Shown in pieces: positions 9,334-19,200 of a stretch of 64,000 nt of DNA (its first letter is position 1; each line of letters starts with the position of its first letter). The DNA is from Nocardia higoensis (GTDB lineage: Bacteria > Actinomycetota > Actinomycetes > Mycobacteriales > Mycobacteriaceae). The stretch covers positions 62,001 through 126,000 of the forward strand of contig NZ_JADLQN010000001.1 of NCBI RefSeq assembly GCF_015477835.1. Reading direction: 5' to 3'. The notes beneath the pieces were generated by a model. That model saw nothing but the letters and a program-made list of their open reading frames with translations. It ran no database searches and was not told the DNA's origin. Both the position numbers and the translations under genes were made by a program.

Positions 9334-10300
9334 CCATTACGGGTTCATCCTGGCCTCTTCGATACTTCCGCTCGTCGGCGTGGTCGTCGCGATCGTGCTG
9401 CTGTGGAACAAGTATGTGGGCCCGGCGGACCTGATCGCCCTGGCGATCATGTATTCGATCGCCATCCTCGGCATATCGGCCGGTTACCATCGGCTGCTGA
9501 CTCATCGATCGTTCAAGACCTCGCGGCCGATGAAGATCTTCCTCGCGGTGGCGGGCACGATCGCCGGACAGGGCCCGGCGCTGATCTGGTGTTCGCATCA
9601 CCGGCGCCACCACCGTGTGGCCGACAAACCCGGCGATCCACACAGCCCGTATCTGGACCATGTACCGGGCATTCGGGGTGTGCTGCAGGGGCTGTGGCAC
9701 TCACACCTGGGCTGGTTGTTCGACAAGAACCTGACTTCGGACCCGATCCGATACTGCCCGGATCTGGCCCGAGACAAGGACATTCGGTTCATCTCTCTAC
9801 ATTTCGTGGAGATAGTCATCGCGGGGATCGTGGCGCCCGGCCTGATCGTGTTCGCCCTGACGCAATCCTGGCAGGGCTTTCTGACGGGCATGTTGTGGGG
9901 CGGTCTGGTCCGCATCTTCCTGGCCAATCACGTGACCTACGCGGTGAATTCGATCGGGCACTACTACGGTAGAAGGCGGTTCGACACTCCCGACGAGTCC
10001 CGCAACGTCGCCTGGCTGTCGATCCCGTCCTTCGGCGAGGCGTGGCACAACAACCACCACGCCTTTCCCAAGGCAGCCTCGCACGGAATGCGCTGGTGGG
10101 AAATCGATCTCACGGCGATCTTCATCCGTGTCCTCGAGATCACCGGGCTGGCCTGGGATGTCGTGCGCATTCCGGAGGAGCGGATCCGGGCCCGCGCCGC
10201 TGGGCTGGCCCGCACGGGCGGAGGCAGGCTCGCGCCGGCGTCGCCGGCGAAGCCGTTGGCCGAGCGGCCCAACCGCGACGGAGCCGCCGATGTCGAGTGA
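9320..10300 (+). CDS. Membrane fatty-acid desaturase (acyl-ACP desaturase/acetylenase candidate)
   Basis: 326 aa, GTG start inside the end of the ACP gene. It has the three histidine boxes of di-iron membrane desaturases: HRLLTHRS, HHRRHH and HNNHH, with hydrophobic membrane spans between them (about residues 8-30, 34-50, 65-80 and 160-205). The fold is that of delta-9 stearoyl-type enzymes. The operon order ACP, desaturase, fatty acyl-AMP ligase parallels the JamA/B/C type cassette, whose membrane desaturase works on ACP-bound medium-chain acids and can form a terminal double or triple bond. Whether this enzyme makes an alkene, an alkyne or an internal double bond cannot be told from the sequence. 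Confidence 0.9.
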   Translation: MDGRDHYGFILASSILPLVGVVVAIVLLWNKYVGPADLIALAIMYSIAILGISAGYHRLLTHRSFKTSRPMKIFLAVAGTIAGQGPALIWCSHHRRHHRVADKPGDPHSPYLDHVPGIRGVLQGLWHSHLGWLFDKNLTSDPIRYCPDLARDKDIRFISLHFVEIVIAGIVAPGLIVFALTQSWQGFLTGMLWGGLVRIFLANHVTYAVNSIGHYYGRRRFDTPDESRNVAWLSIPSFGEAWHNNHHAFPKAASHGMRWWEIDLTAIFIRVLEITGLAWDVVRIPEERIRARAAGLARTGGGRLAPASPAKPLAERPNRDGAADVE

Positions 10301-11963
10301 ACGACGGTCCGGGCCGGGTCTGTGGGACCGCCTGACCGGCGAGGGCCGGTCGTTCCGGAACTCGCTGCACTGCTGGGTCGGCGACCGCTACCGGGAATCG
10401 AGCTGGGACGAGGTGATCCGCGACGCCGAGGCGACCACCGCTGGTCTGCGCAAGGCCGGCGTGCGCCCCGGCGCCCGGGTGGCGGCCGTGTTCACCAACA
10501 ACCCGCACGTGGTGCGCGGGCTCCTCGGCGTGTGGTTCGCAGGCGGCTCGGTGGCCTCGTTGCCCGTGCCGGCCCGCGGCATGACCTTCGAGGAGTACGC
10601 CCAACAGCTGACGGTCATCGGAGACCAGCTGGAACCTGTGATCTTCTTGATCGAGGCCGATCTGCTCGCGCTGCTACCGGATTCGCTGACCGGGCGATTC
10701 CGATTCCGGACCTGGGAGTCGTTCGCCGACACCGGACGGGTGGCGGCGTCCCCGCCGGGTGATGACGAGCTGGCGTTCATCCAGTACTCGTCGGGCAGCA
10801 CGAGTAGCCCGAAAGGGTGCGCGCTGACGCCGCGTGCCATCGCGGCACAGCTGGATATCATCGCCGATCTCATCGACGCGAGGCCACACCGCGATGTCTT
10901 CGTCTCCTGGTTGCCGTTGTCCCACGACATGGGCCTGTTCGGTGGATTGCTCTCGTCGTGGGCGAACGACTTCTCGCTGTATCTGTCGACACCCGAACGA
11001 TTCACCTTCTCGCCGGGCACCTGGTTCTCGGACATGGCGCAGTTCGGCGGCCGGTCCAGCGCGGGCACCAACACCGCCCTGTACCTGGCGGCGCGGTCGG
11101 CCAAGCGTGGCAGGAACATGCCGGGCGGCGGCTTGAGTACCGTAGAGAGCTGCATCATCGGTGCCGAACGGGTGGAATGGGAGACCCTCCGCTTCGCCGC
11201 GGAGTCCCTGGCACCGTTCGGTCTGCGACCCGAGGGAATAGTGCCCGCCTACGGGCTCGCCGAGGCCACCCTCGCCGTCACCTCCATGCCCAAGGGCGAA
11301 CAGCCGTGGCGGAGGGTGGTGGTGGATGCCACCGCCCTGGCCGATTCGGAACTGATCGAGGTCGAACCCGACCACCCGCTCGGCGCGGCCGTGGTCAGCG
11401 CGGGCACGCCCTGCCGGGATGTCGAGCTGATCGATGCGGGGACAGGGCGTCTGGAGGAGATCGTCGTGCGCTCGCCGAGTCTGGCCACCGGGTACTGGGC
11501 CGACGCGACGCGCACCGCGGAGACCTTTCGCGACGGCGCGCTGCACACCTCCGATCTGGGCTTCGTCAAGGACGGTCACCTGTACCCGGTCGGGCGTACC
11601 GACGACCTCATCTCGATCGCCGGCCGCAAGGTGTACGCGCGCGAGGTGGAGAGTGTCGTGGACGGCATCGACGGGGTGCGCAGGGGGTGCTCGACCCTGG
11701 TCGCGCACCGGTCCGGCTCGGCGCAGCGGCTGACGTTGTTCATCGAGGTGAGCGGCAAGGACACCGACTACCGCGATGTGGCCGCAGCCGCCGCCTCGGC
11801 CGCGATGTCCAAAGCCGCTGTGTCGCTGGACGAATGCGTCTTCCTCGGCCGCGACAGTCTGCCCAAGACCCCGACCGGCAAGATCCAGCGCCATCGGTGC
11901 CGAAACATGTTCGACGCAGGACGTTTCGACCCCTTGGCCGTGGTCGATCTGACAAGGATGTGA
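10290..11963 (+). CDS. Fatty acyl-AMP ligase (FAAL) loading the starter acyl chain
   Basis: 557 aa from ATG 10290, which overlaps the desaturase stop by 11 bp. It is an adenylate-forming enzyme with the P-loop-like motif YSSGSTSSPKG and the FAAL-type LPLSHDMGLFGG motif, which separates FAALs from acyl-CoA ligases. The C-terminal subdomain carries GRTDDLISIAGRKVY and the conserved late Lys region TPTGKIQRHR. FAALs activate a free fatty acid as acyl-AMP and pass it to a phosphopantetheine arm. Likely acceptors here are the operon's discrete ACP or the N-terminal ACP of the PKS at 16218. Confidence 0.92.
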   Translation: MSSERRSGPGLWDRLTGEGRSFRNSLHCWVGDRYRESSWDEVIRDAEATTAGLRKAGVRPGARVAAVFTNNPHVVRGLLGVWFAGGSVASLPVPARGMTFEEYAQQLTVIGDQLEPVIFLIEADLLALLPDSLTGRFRFRTWESFADTGRVAASPPGDDELAFIQYSSGSTSSPKGCALTPRAIAAQLDIIADLIDARPHRDVFVSWLPLSHDMGLFGGLLSSWANDFSLYLSTPERFTFSPGTWFSDMAQFGGRSSAGTNTALYLAARSAKRGRNMPGGGLSTVESCIIGAERVEWETLRFAAESLAPFGLRPEGIVPAYGLAEATLAVTSMPKGEQPWRRVVVDATALADSELIEVEPDHPLGAAVVSAGTPCRDVELIDAGTGRLEEIVVRSPSLATGYWADATRTAETFRDGALHTSDLGFVKDGHLYPVGRTDDLISIAGRKVYAREVESVVDGIDGVRRGCSTLVAHRSGSAQRLTLFIEVSGKDTDYRDVAAAAASAAMSKAAVSLDECVFLGRDSLPKTPTGKIQRHRCRNMFDAGRFDPLAVVDLTRM

Positions 11964-11967
11964 CGCT

Positions 11968-12990
11968 ATGACGCGCACCGCATTGCTCACGGGCGTCTCC
12001 GGAGTGGTCGGCCGGGCGGTCGCCGCGGAACTGCGCGGCTTCCACGTCGTCGGGCTCGCGCATTCCGACACCGATGTACCCGAAGCCGACGAGGTGTTGT
12101 GGGCCGATCTCCGGCAGCCGCTGCTCGGGCTGCCGCAGGCACAGTGGCACGAACTGGTCGAACGCGTCGACGTCGTGGTCCACTCCGGCGCGCTGACGAA
12201 CTGGGGGCAGGCCAGGGAGATCTACCAGGGCATCAATATCGACGGGACGGCACGGATCATCGAGTTCGCGCGGGCCGCCGACGCGCCGATCCACCTGATC
12301 AGCTCGTGCTTCGTCCACGCACTCGAGCGAGGCCGGATCGACGATCTGCGGCCCGGCAACGTCGTGACCCCCTACATCTGGTCCAAGCTGGAATCGGAGC
12401 GGCTCGTCGCACGCAGTGGCCTGCCCTATTCGATTCATCGGCCCACCAACGTCATCGGGGATTCGGTGACCGGCGCCAGCAGCCGGCCGCAGATCGTCCA
12501 GCAGGTATCGGAGTGGTTCTGCCGAGGCAAGGCGCCCTACTTTCCGCTGCACCCGGGCAATCTGATGGATTTCGTGCCGCTGGACGTCACGGCGCACGCC
12601 ATCGCGCGAGCGGTCGAGGCGGACGCACTGGGCAGAGTGCTGTGGCAGACCTACGGCGGCGAAGCCATGACGGCCGACGAAGCGCAGGAGATCATGGTCG
12701 AACACGCGGCCTCGCGAGGCCGATCGATCACGCCGGTGCCGGTGGTGGATCCGACGCTGCCGCTGCCTGTCCCGCTGGAGCGGATCGCGCCGATGTCGCG
12801 GACGTTCCTCCAAGTGCTCATCGATACGAGCGAGGTGACCAACGCCTGCGGCGGCGTGCTGCCGAGCTCGTTGCCCGAACTGCGTGCGGAGTTCGACGTG
12901 CCGGTCGTCAGCGACCGGGACGCGTACCGGCGCACCCTCGAGTACTGGGCTCGCCCGGTACTCGGCTCCGATCGGAAGGAATCAGCGTGA
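11968..12990 (+). CDS. Extended SDR / thioester-reductase-like NAD(P)-dependent oxidoreductase
   Basis: 340 aa, starting 4 nt after the FAAL stop. An N-terminal Rossmann motif TGVSGVVG and the catalytic YxxxK pair in PYIWSKLESE place it in the extended SDR group near the NAD-binding-4 (male sterility/thioester reductase) family. Enzymes of this type reduce acyl-ACP thioesters to aldehydes, or reduce or epimerise bound substrates. In this operon it could act on the ACP-bound starter. The precise reaction is not evident. The stop overlaps the GTG of the next SDR gene by 4 bp. Confidence 0.78.
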   Translation: MTRTALLTGVSGVVGRAVAAELRGFHVVGLAHSDTDVPEADEVLWADLRQPLLGLPQAQWHELVERVDVVVHSGALTNWGQAREIYQGINIDGTARIIEFARAADAPIHLISSCFVHALERGRIDDLRPGNVVTPYIWSKLESERLVARSGLPYSIHRPTNVIGDSVTGASSRPQIVQQVSEWFCRGKAPYFPLHPGNLMDFVPLDVTAHAIARAVEADALGRVLWQTYGGEAMTADEAQEIMVEHAASRGRSITPVPVVDPTLPLPVPLERIAPMSRTFLQVLIDTSEVTNACGGVLPSSLPELRAEFDVPVVSDRDAYRRTLEYWARPVLGSDRKESA

Positions 12991-13919
12991 CCGATGTCGA
13001 AAATGGCTGGCAGCCACCAGTGTTGAGTTCGAAGGTCGCGGTCGTGACCGGCGCGAGCCGAGGCGTCGGCCGCGGCATAGCTCTCGCGCTCGGCGAAGCG
13101 GGCGCGAAAGTGTATGTGACCGGGCGCAGCGTGCGCGGTGAGCCGACGACCGAGGGCCTGCCCGGCACCATCGACGACACCGCCGACGAAGTGACCGCTC
13201 GCGGTGGGCTCGGGGTGGCGGTGCGCTGCGATCACACCGACGACGCCGACACCGAGAGGCTGTTCGCGCAGATCGCCGAAACCGACGGCAGGGTCGACAT
13301 TTTGGTGAACAACGCGTGGTCGGGCTATGAGCGGTGGCCCGAGGCGAAGTTCGACGCGCCGTTCTGGAAGCAACCCGCCTGGCGCTGGGAACTGTTCGCG
13401 GGTTCGCTGCGCGGTCAGTTCGTCGCCTCCAGACTCGCCGCGCCGCTGATGATCGCGGGCGGGAGCGGGCTTATCGTCAACGTGTCGTTCACCGACGGTG
13501 AGGTCTACCTCGGCCAGACCGCATACGACGTGTGCAAGACGGCGTCGGATCGGATGGTCGTCGGTATGGGATACGAGCTGCGCAAACACGGGGTGGGCGC
13601 TGTCGCGGTGCATCCGGGGTTCGTGCGAACCGAGCGGGTCGAGGCGGCGTGGGATCTGCTGGGGGAGGGGCCGGCCCAGGTCGTGCATTCGCCCGAATAT
13701 GTCGGACGCGCGATCGCTCACCTGGCCGCGGACCCCGATGTCATCGAGTACTCGGGCAAGCGGCTCGCGGTCGGCGATCTCGCTGTCCAGTACGGCTTCG
13801 CCGATACCGACGGCCGGCAGCCCCCGCCGTTCCGCCTGGAGGGGCGGATCACCCTGGCGGCCCGGATGGAGCGGTTGAACCGCGTCGTCGCCGCCGGTCG
13901 TGAGGCGGCCGCGAAATGA
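12987..13919 (+). CDS. Short-chain dehydrogenase/reductase, DHRS1-like
   Basis: 310 aa. The start is GTG 12987, overlapping the previous stop and preceded by GGAAGGA; a longer in-frame reading through the previous gene is a shadow. Classical SDR features are present: TGASRGVGRG cofactor motif, NNAWSG, and the active-site pair in AYDVCK (Tyr-x3-Lys). The insert after the NNAW motif resembles DHRS1-type SDRs. It is co-translated with the methyltransferase gene (ATGA overlap). The likely role is reduction of a carbonyl on the starter chain or on the polyketide, but the substrate is unknown. Confidence 0.85.
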   Translation: MTDVENGWQPPVLSSKVAVVTGASRGVGRGIALALGEAGAKVYVTGRSVRGEPTTEGLPGTIDDTADEVTARGGLGVAVRCDHTDDADTERLFAQIAETDGRVDILVNNAWSGYERWPEAKFDAPFWKQPAWRWELFAGSLRGQFVASRLAAPLMIAGGSGLIVNVSFTDGEVYLGQTAYDVCKTASDRMVVGMGYELRKHGVGAVAVHPGFVRTERVEAAWDLLGEGPAQVVHSPEYVGRAIAHLAADPDVIEYSGKRLAVGDLAVQYGFADTDGRQPPPFRLEGRITLAARMERLNRVVAAGREAAAK

Positions 13920-14803
13920 CGGCGGAGACGGATTACCTGGGCGCGTCGGCGAACGCCATTCGGAGCCACTACGACATCGGCAACGAATTCTACGCGCTGT
14001 GGCTGGATTCCTCGCTGACCTACTCGTGCGGACTGTGGCTGGACCCGCACGGCAGCGCGGCCGAGGACACCCTGGAGGCGGCTCAGGACCGCAAACACGA
14101 CCTGCTGATCCGGGAATCCCACGCCGTCGGAGCCCGGCGGGTGCTCGATGTCGGCAGCGGCTGGGGAGCGCTGCTGCGACGGCTGGTGCAGACCCACGAG
14201 GTCGAACAGGTCGTCGGCCTGACCCTGAGCCAGGCCCAGGCGGATTCGGTCGCGGGCTGGGCGGACGAGCGCTACGACGTGCGGGTGGAGAACTGGGCCG
14301 ATCATCAGCCCGGCGAGCAGTACGACGCCGTCATCTCGATCGGCGCCTTCGAGCATTTCGCCGACATGGGCCTGCGGCGCCCGCAACGAGTGGCGGCCTA
14401 CCGCGACTTCTTCCTGCGCTGCCGTGACTGGTTGCCGCCGGGCGGACGCCTCGCCCTGCAGACCATGATCAAGGGGAACAACACCCGGATGGATCGGCAG
14501 ACCGTCCGAGACCTGTTGTTCATGATCGACACGATCTTCCCGGAATCCGAACTGCCGTGGCTGTCGGAGATCTTCGAGGCCGCCGAACGGCTGATGGATG
14601 TGGTCTGGGTGCGCAACGACGCCGACCATTACGCGCGCACCTGCCGGGAATGGAACCGCCGCATGCTCGCCAACCGCGCCCTCGCCGAACGGATGGTCGG
14701 CGAGGAAGTGGTCGACAACTACGAGAGATACCTGAACGCGGCCGCCGATGCCTTCCAGAAGAGGCATTTCGGGCTCGGCCGCTTGATTTTCGAGCGTGTG
14801 TGA
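13916..14803 (+). CDS. Cyclopropane-fatty-acyl synthase-like SAM methyltransferase
   Basis: 295 aa. The N-terminal SHYDIGNEFY and LTYSCGLW segments and the SAM motif VLDVGSGWGALL are hallmarks of the cyclopropane/mycolic-acid methyltransferase family, followed by EHF and LQTM motifs. Members add a methylene or methyl from SAM to an olefin or an activated carbon of a lipid chain. The enzyme is encoded four genes after a desaturase, so methylation or cyclopropanation of the new double bond in the ACP-bound starter is plausible (inference). Small-molecule methylation is an alternative, because family members lacking lipid specificity exist in natural-product clusters. Confidence 0.85.
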   Translation: MTAETDYLGASANAIRSHYDIGNEFYALWLDSSLTYSCGLWLDPHGSAAEDTLEAAQDRKHDLLIRESHAVGARRVLDVGSGWGALLRRLVQTHEVEQVVGLTLSQAQADSVAGWADERYDVRVENWADHQPGEQYDAVISIGAFEHFADMGLRRPQRVAAYRDFFLRCRDWLPPGGRLALQTMIKGNNTRMDRQTVRDLLFMIDTIFPESELPWLSEIFEAAERLMDVVWVRNDADHYARTCREWNRRMLANRALAERMVGEEVVDNYERYLNAAADAFQKRHFGLGRLIFERV

Positions 14804-14812
14804 GGAGCAGCG

Positions 14813-16201
14813 ATGGTGGGTACGCAGTCGATCGGGGCCGCGGCGGGCAGCACGCGGGGTGACGAGCCGATACATGAGATCTACTGGCGGGAGACCGAAC
14901 CGGTCGTGCCCGGACCGCCGCTGAGCGGAGACGTCGACTGCGATCTGGTGATCGTCGGCGGCGGATACACCGCGATGTGGACGGCCTTCTTCCTCAAGCA
15001 GGCTGATCCGTCGATGGATATCCACATCCTCGAGGCCGAGTACGCCGGCGCGGGCGCCTCCGGGCACAACGACGGCTTCGTCACTCCGACGATCGGGCAC
15101 AGTCTCGGCGCGCTGGTGCACCGCTTCGGCGCGCAGCGAGCCAAGCTCGCCTACGCGGTGGTCGGCAAGTCGATGCTCGAACTCGAGCGGTTCTGCCGCA
15201 AGTACTCCGTGGACGCGGAGTACGAGCGCAACGGTTACTACCAGGTGGCCACCAATGACGCCCAACGCAAGTTGCTCGAGCGCGATATCGAACTGAGCGG
15301 GGAGTTCGGCGGGCAGTCGTCGATAGAACTGCTCGACACGGCCGCGGCGCGCGAGCGTATCGGTTCGCCCGCGATCACGGCCGCGTTCAAGGTCGGCGGA
15401 GCGCTGATCAACCCACACAAGCTTTCGCGTGGGCTGTATCGAGTGGTGACCGAGATGGGCGTCCACATCCACGAGTCGACCAGGGTGACCAGCGTGACGC
15501 GCACCGCCCGCGGACATGTCGCCTCCACCCCGCGAGGGCGGGTGACCGCGCCCAACGTGCTGTACGCCACCAACGCCTACCAGTTCCAGTTCCCCCAGTT
15601 CAAACGCAAGGTCGCGCCGGTATGGAGCTATGCCGCGGTGACCGAGCCCCTGACCGACCGGCAGTTGGAGCAGGTGCACTGGCCCGAGCGCGAAGGATTC
15701 GTCGAGGCGGGCAACTTCATCGTGTTCGGTCGGCTGACCGCGGGCAACCGGCTGCTGTTCGGCGGCGGCAAGGTCGACTACCACTTCGGCCGGGACATGG
15801 ACGAGAGCAAGTACATGGACAACCCGACAGCGACCGCGGCGCTGCGCGGGGTGCTCACACGATACTTTCCGCAGTGGCGGGATGTGCGGTTCAGTCACAC
15901 CTACGGCGGCGCGGTGGCCATGACCCGCGAGATCGTTCCGCACGTCGGCACGCTGGGCGACGGGGTCTTCTACGGCCACGGGTATTGCGGGAACGGCATC
16001 GCGGTCACGCATTCGACCGGCAAGGTGTTGCGCGATCTCATTCTTCGCCGTGACACCACCTACACCAACCTGCTGTTCGTGAACGGCAAGGAGAAGCCGT
16101 ATCCGCCGGAGCCGTTCTGCTATCTCGGTTCGAAGGGCCTGACGGCGCTGCTCGCCGCCCAGGATCGCTACCCACGCCTCGTGCCCGCACAACTGGTCTG
16201 A
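14813..16201 (+). CDS. FAD-dependent oxidoreductase, DAO/GlpO family (amine-oxidase-like)
   Basis: 462 aa; GAGGAG lies 5 nt before the ATG. N-terminal FAD motif VIVGGGYTAMWTA followed by an acidic LEAEY strand end, a GASGHNDGF segment, and the C-terminal YGHGYCGNGI flavin-contact region place it with gamma-glutamylputrescine oxidase/glycine-oxidase-like DAO enzymes. Such enzymes oxidise C-N bonds with release of hydrogen peroxide. Its place inside the lipid-starter/PKS operon is unusual and hints at an amine-bearing intermediate or at an alcohol or C-C oxidation; the substrate cannot be read. Ten bp separate it from the methyltransferase gene and 16 bp from the PKS gene. Confidence 0.82.
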   Translation: MVGTQSIGAAAGSTRGDEPIHEIYWRETEPVVPGPPLSGDVDCDLVIVGGGYTAMWTAFFLKQADPSMDIHILEAEYAGAGASGHNDGFVTPTIGHSLGALVHRFGAQRAKLAYAVVGKSMLELERFCRKYSVDAEYERNGYYQVATNDAQRKLLERDIELSGEFGGQSSIELLDTAAARERIGSPAITAAFKVGGALINPHKLSRGLYRVVTEMGVHIHESTRVTSVTRTARGHVASTPRGRVTAPNVLYATNAYQFQFPQFKRKVAPVWSYAAVTEPLTDRQLEQVHWPEREGFVEAGNFIVFGRLTAGNRLLFGGGKVDYHFGRDMDESKYMDNPTATAALRGVLTRYFPQWRDVRFSHTYGGAVAMTREIVPHVGTLGDGVFYGHGYCGNGIAVTHSTGKVLRDLILRRDTTYTNLLFVNGKEKPYPPEPFCYLGSKGLTALLAAQDRYPRLVPAQLV

Positions 16202-16217
16202 GAGATCGAGGATCGAC

Positions 16218-19200
16218 ATGTCCGATCACGCCGTGCCGGCGTCGCTGTTGTCCCGGCGTCTGGCGGGCGTGCCCGCCGGCGAACGCTACGCCGTCGTGCT
16301 GGAGGTCGTCCGTGGGGAGACCGCGGACCTGATCGGCAAGGGGATCGAAGCCGTCGATCCGGAACGGGCGTATCAGGACTACGGATACAACTCGCTCGCG
16401 GCGGTCGAGCTCACCAGGATGCTCTCGGAGGCGAGCGGTTTCGAGCTGCCGCTGACTCTCCTGTTCGACTATCCGACCCCCGCGGCGGTGGCCGGGCACC
16501 TGCTCGCGAGGTTCGATCCGTCGAGTGTGGCCGACGCCGCGGACGCGCCGCCGCGAGCGCGGGCCGAGCACGACGATCCGATCGTGGTAGTCGGGATGGC
16601 CTGCCGGTATCCGGGCGGCGCGCATTCGGCCGAGCAGCTGTGGCAGGTGGTGCACGCGGGCGTGGACGCGGTCACGGAGTTCCCGGCGGACCGCGGCTGG
16701 GATGTCGAGGCGACCTACCACCCGGATCCGGACCATCCCGGCACCTCGTACGCGCGCTCGGGCGGGTTCCTCTCGGGCGCGGCGGAATTCGATGCCGGGT
16801 TCTTCGGCATCGGTCCGCGCGAAGCCCTCGCCATGGACCCGCAGCAGCGGCAGTTGCTGGAAGGTGTGTGGGAGGCGTTCGAGGACGCGGGCATCGACCC
16901 GGTGTCGCTGCGCGGCAGCGACACCGGCGTCTTCGTAGGCGCGTGTGACTCCGACTACCGTCACCTCGCACGGTCCAGCCGAGACGAGCTGGAGGGCTAT
17001 TGGGCCGTCGGTTCGGCGGGCAGTGTGCTCTCGGGGCGGGTGGCGTACACCTTCGGTCTCGTCGGTCCGGCGGTCACGGTGGATACGGCGTGCTCGTCGT
17101 CGCTGGTGGCGACTCATCTGGCGATGCAGTCGCTGCGGCGCGGGGAATCCTCGCTCGCCCTGGCGGCCGGCGTCACGGTGTACGCGACGCCCGCGCTGTT
17201 CGTCGAGTTCTCGCGGCAGCGGGCCATGTCGCCGGACGGCCGGTGCAGATCGTTCGCCGAGGATGCCGACGGTGCGGGGTGGTCCGAAGGCGTCGGAGTG
17301 CTCGTGCTGGAACGGTTGTCGGACGCCCGGCGCAACCACCATCGCGTCCTCGCCGTGTTGCGTGGTTCGGCGGTGAATCAGGACGGCGCGTCGAACGGCT
17401 TGACAGCGCCGAACGGGCCGTCCCAGGAGCGGGTGATCCGGGCGGCACTGGCGGATGCGGGTCTGTCGGGGAACGACGTGGACGCGGTGGAAGCGCACGG
17501 CACCGGGACCACCTTGGGTGATCCGATCGAGGCGCAGGCGTTGATGGCGACCTACGGCCGCGGCCGCGACGCAACGCCGTTGTGGCTGGGGTCGATCAAG
17601 TCGAACATCGGTCACAGTCAGGCGGCCGCCGGGGCCGCGGGCCTGATCAAGATGATCATGTCGATCCGACACGCGATCCTGCCCAGGACGCTGCACGCGG
17701 AAGCCCCCACGTCCACAGTGGCCTGGGCGGAGTCCGGAGTGCGGCTGCTCACCGAGGCGAGGGCCTGGCCCGACCACGGCAGGCCCCGCCGAGCCGGGGT
17801 GTCGGCTTTCGGCATCGGCGGCACCAATGCGCATGTCATCGTCGAGCAGGCACCCATGGACGACGATGCCGCAGAATCGGTGCCGGATCCGGCCGCGCCG
17901 TCGCTGTTCGTGTCCGGGCCGGTGGTGTGGGTGCTGTCGGCGAAGTCGCGCCCGGCGCTGGCCGGGCAGGCGCGGCGGCTGCGCGCATGGATACTCGCCG
18001 ATCCCGAGCTGGATCCGGTGGATATCGCGTACTCCCTAATCGCTACACGGGCGCGGTGGGAACATCGGGCCGTCGTCGTCGGTCGAACTCGTGAGTCGCT
18101 GCTCGCCGGACTCGACGCCGTCATCGACGGAAGTCACGAGGACAGGGCCGATCTGCCGATCGCCTCCGGCCGCGCCGGACGCATCGAACGCGTCGCCTAC
18201 GCGTTCCCCGGTCAGGGGGCGCAGTGGCCGGGTATGGCGGTGGAATTGCTGGATTCCTCGCCTGTCTTCGCGGCGCGGATGGCCGAGTGTGAGCAGGCCT
18301 TGGCGCCACACCTGGACTGGTCGCTGACCGACGTGCTGCGCGACATCGAGGGTGCGCCGTCGCTGGATCGGGTGGATGTGGTTCAGCCGGTGTTGTTTTC
18401 GGTGATGGTGTCGTTGGCGGCGTTGTGGGAGGCGTTGGGTGTGCGTCCGGATGGGGTGGTGGGGCATTCGCAGGGTGAGGTTGCGGCGGCGTGTGTGGCG
18501 GGGCGGATTTCGTTGGCCGATGGTGCTCGTGTGGTGGCGGTGCGTAGTCGTTTGGTGCGGGATCTGGTTGTCGCGGTGGGGGGTGGTGGGCGGATGATGT
18601 CGGTGGCCGAGCCGGTGGAGCGGGTGCGGGAGCGCCTGCGGCGGTGGCCGGGGCGGGTCTGGGTCGCGGCGGTGAACGGGCCGGCCATGGTCACCCTGTC
18701 CGGTGCCGGGCAGACGCTGGGCGAGGTGTACGACAGCTGTGTGGCCGACGGGGTGTGGGTGCGCTGGGTGCCGGTCGACTACGCCTCGCATTCCCCGGAG
18801 GTCGACGCGGTGCGCGAACCACTGCTCGCGGCGCTCGGCGAACTGCGCATCGAGGACGGACCGGTGCGTTTCCACTCCACCGTGCCGGGCGCGCCCACCG
18901 AATCGACGAGCGACTACTGGTTCCGGAACATGCGGGAGCCGGTGCTGTTCGATCCCGCGGTACGCGCCATGCTCGCCGAGGGGTACCGGGCCTTCGTGGA
19001 GGTGAGTCCACACACGGCGCTGACGGTCCCGCTGGAACAGTCCGTCGTGGCGACCGGTGTGGACCCCCGGGAGGTGTGCGTGGTGGGTTCGCTGCGCCAC
19101 GACGACGGAAGTCCGGAGCGTTTTCTGCTGTCGGTGGCCGAGGCGTTCGTCGCGGGTGTGGACGTGGACTGGCGGGCGCTGTTCGCCGGCCGTGACGCGC

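Noticed and set aside
13718..16219. 833-codon antisense open frame across the methyltransferase and FAD oxidase genes
   Set aside because: It covers three genes with clear catalytic motifs on the other strand and has no recognisable domain.
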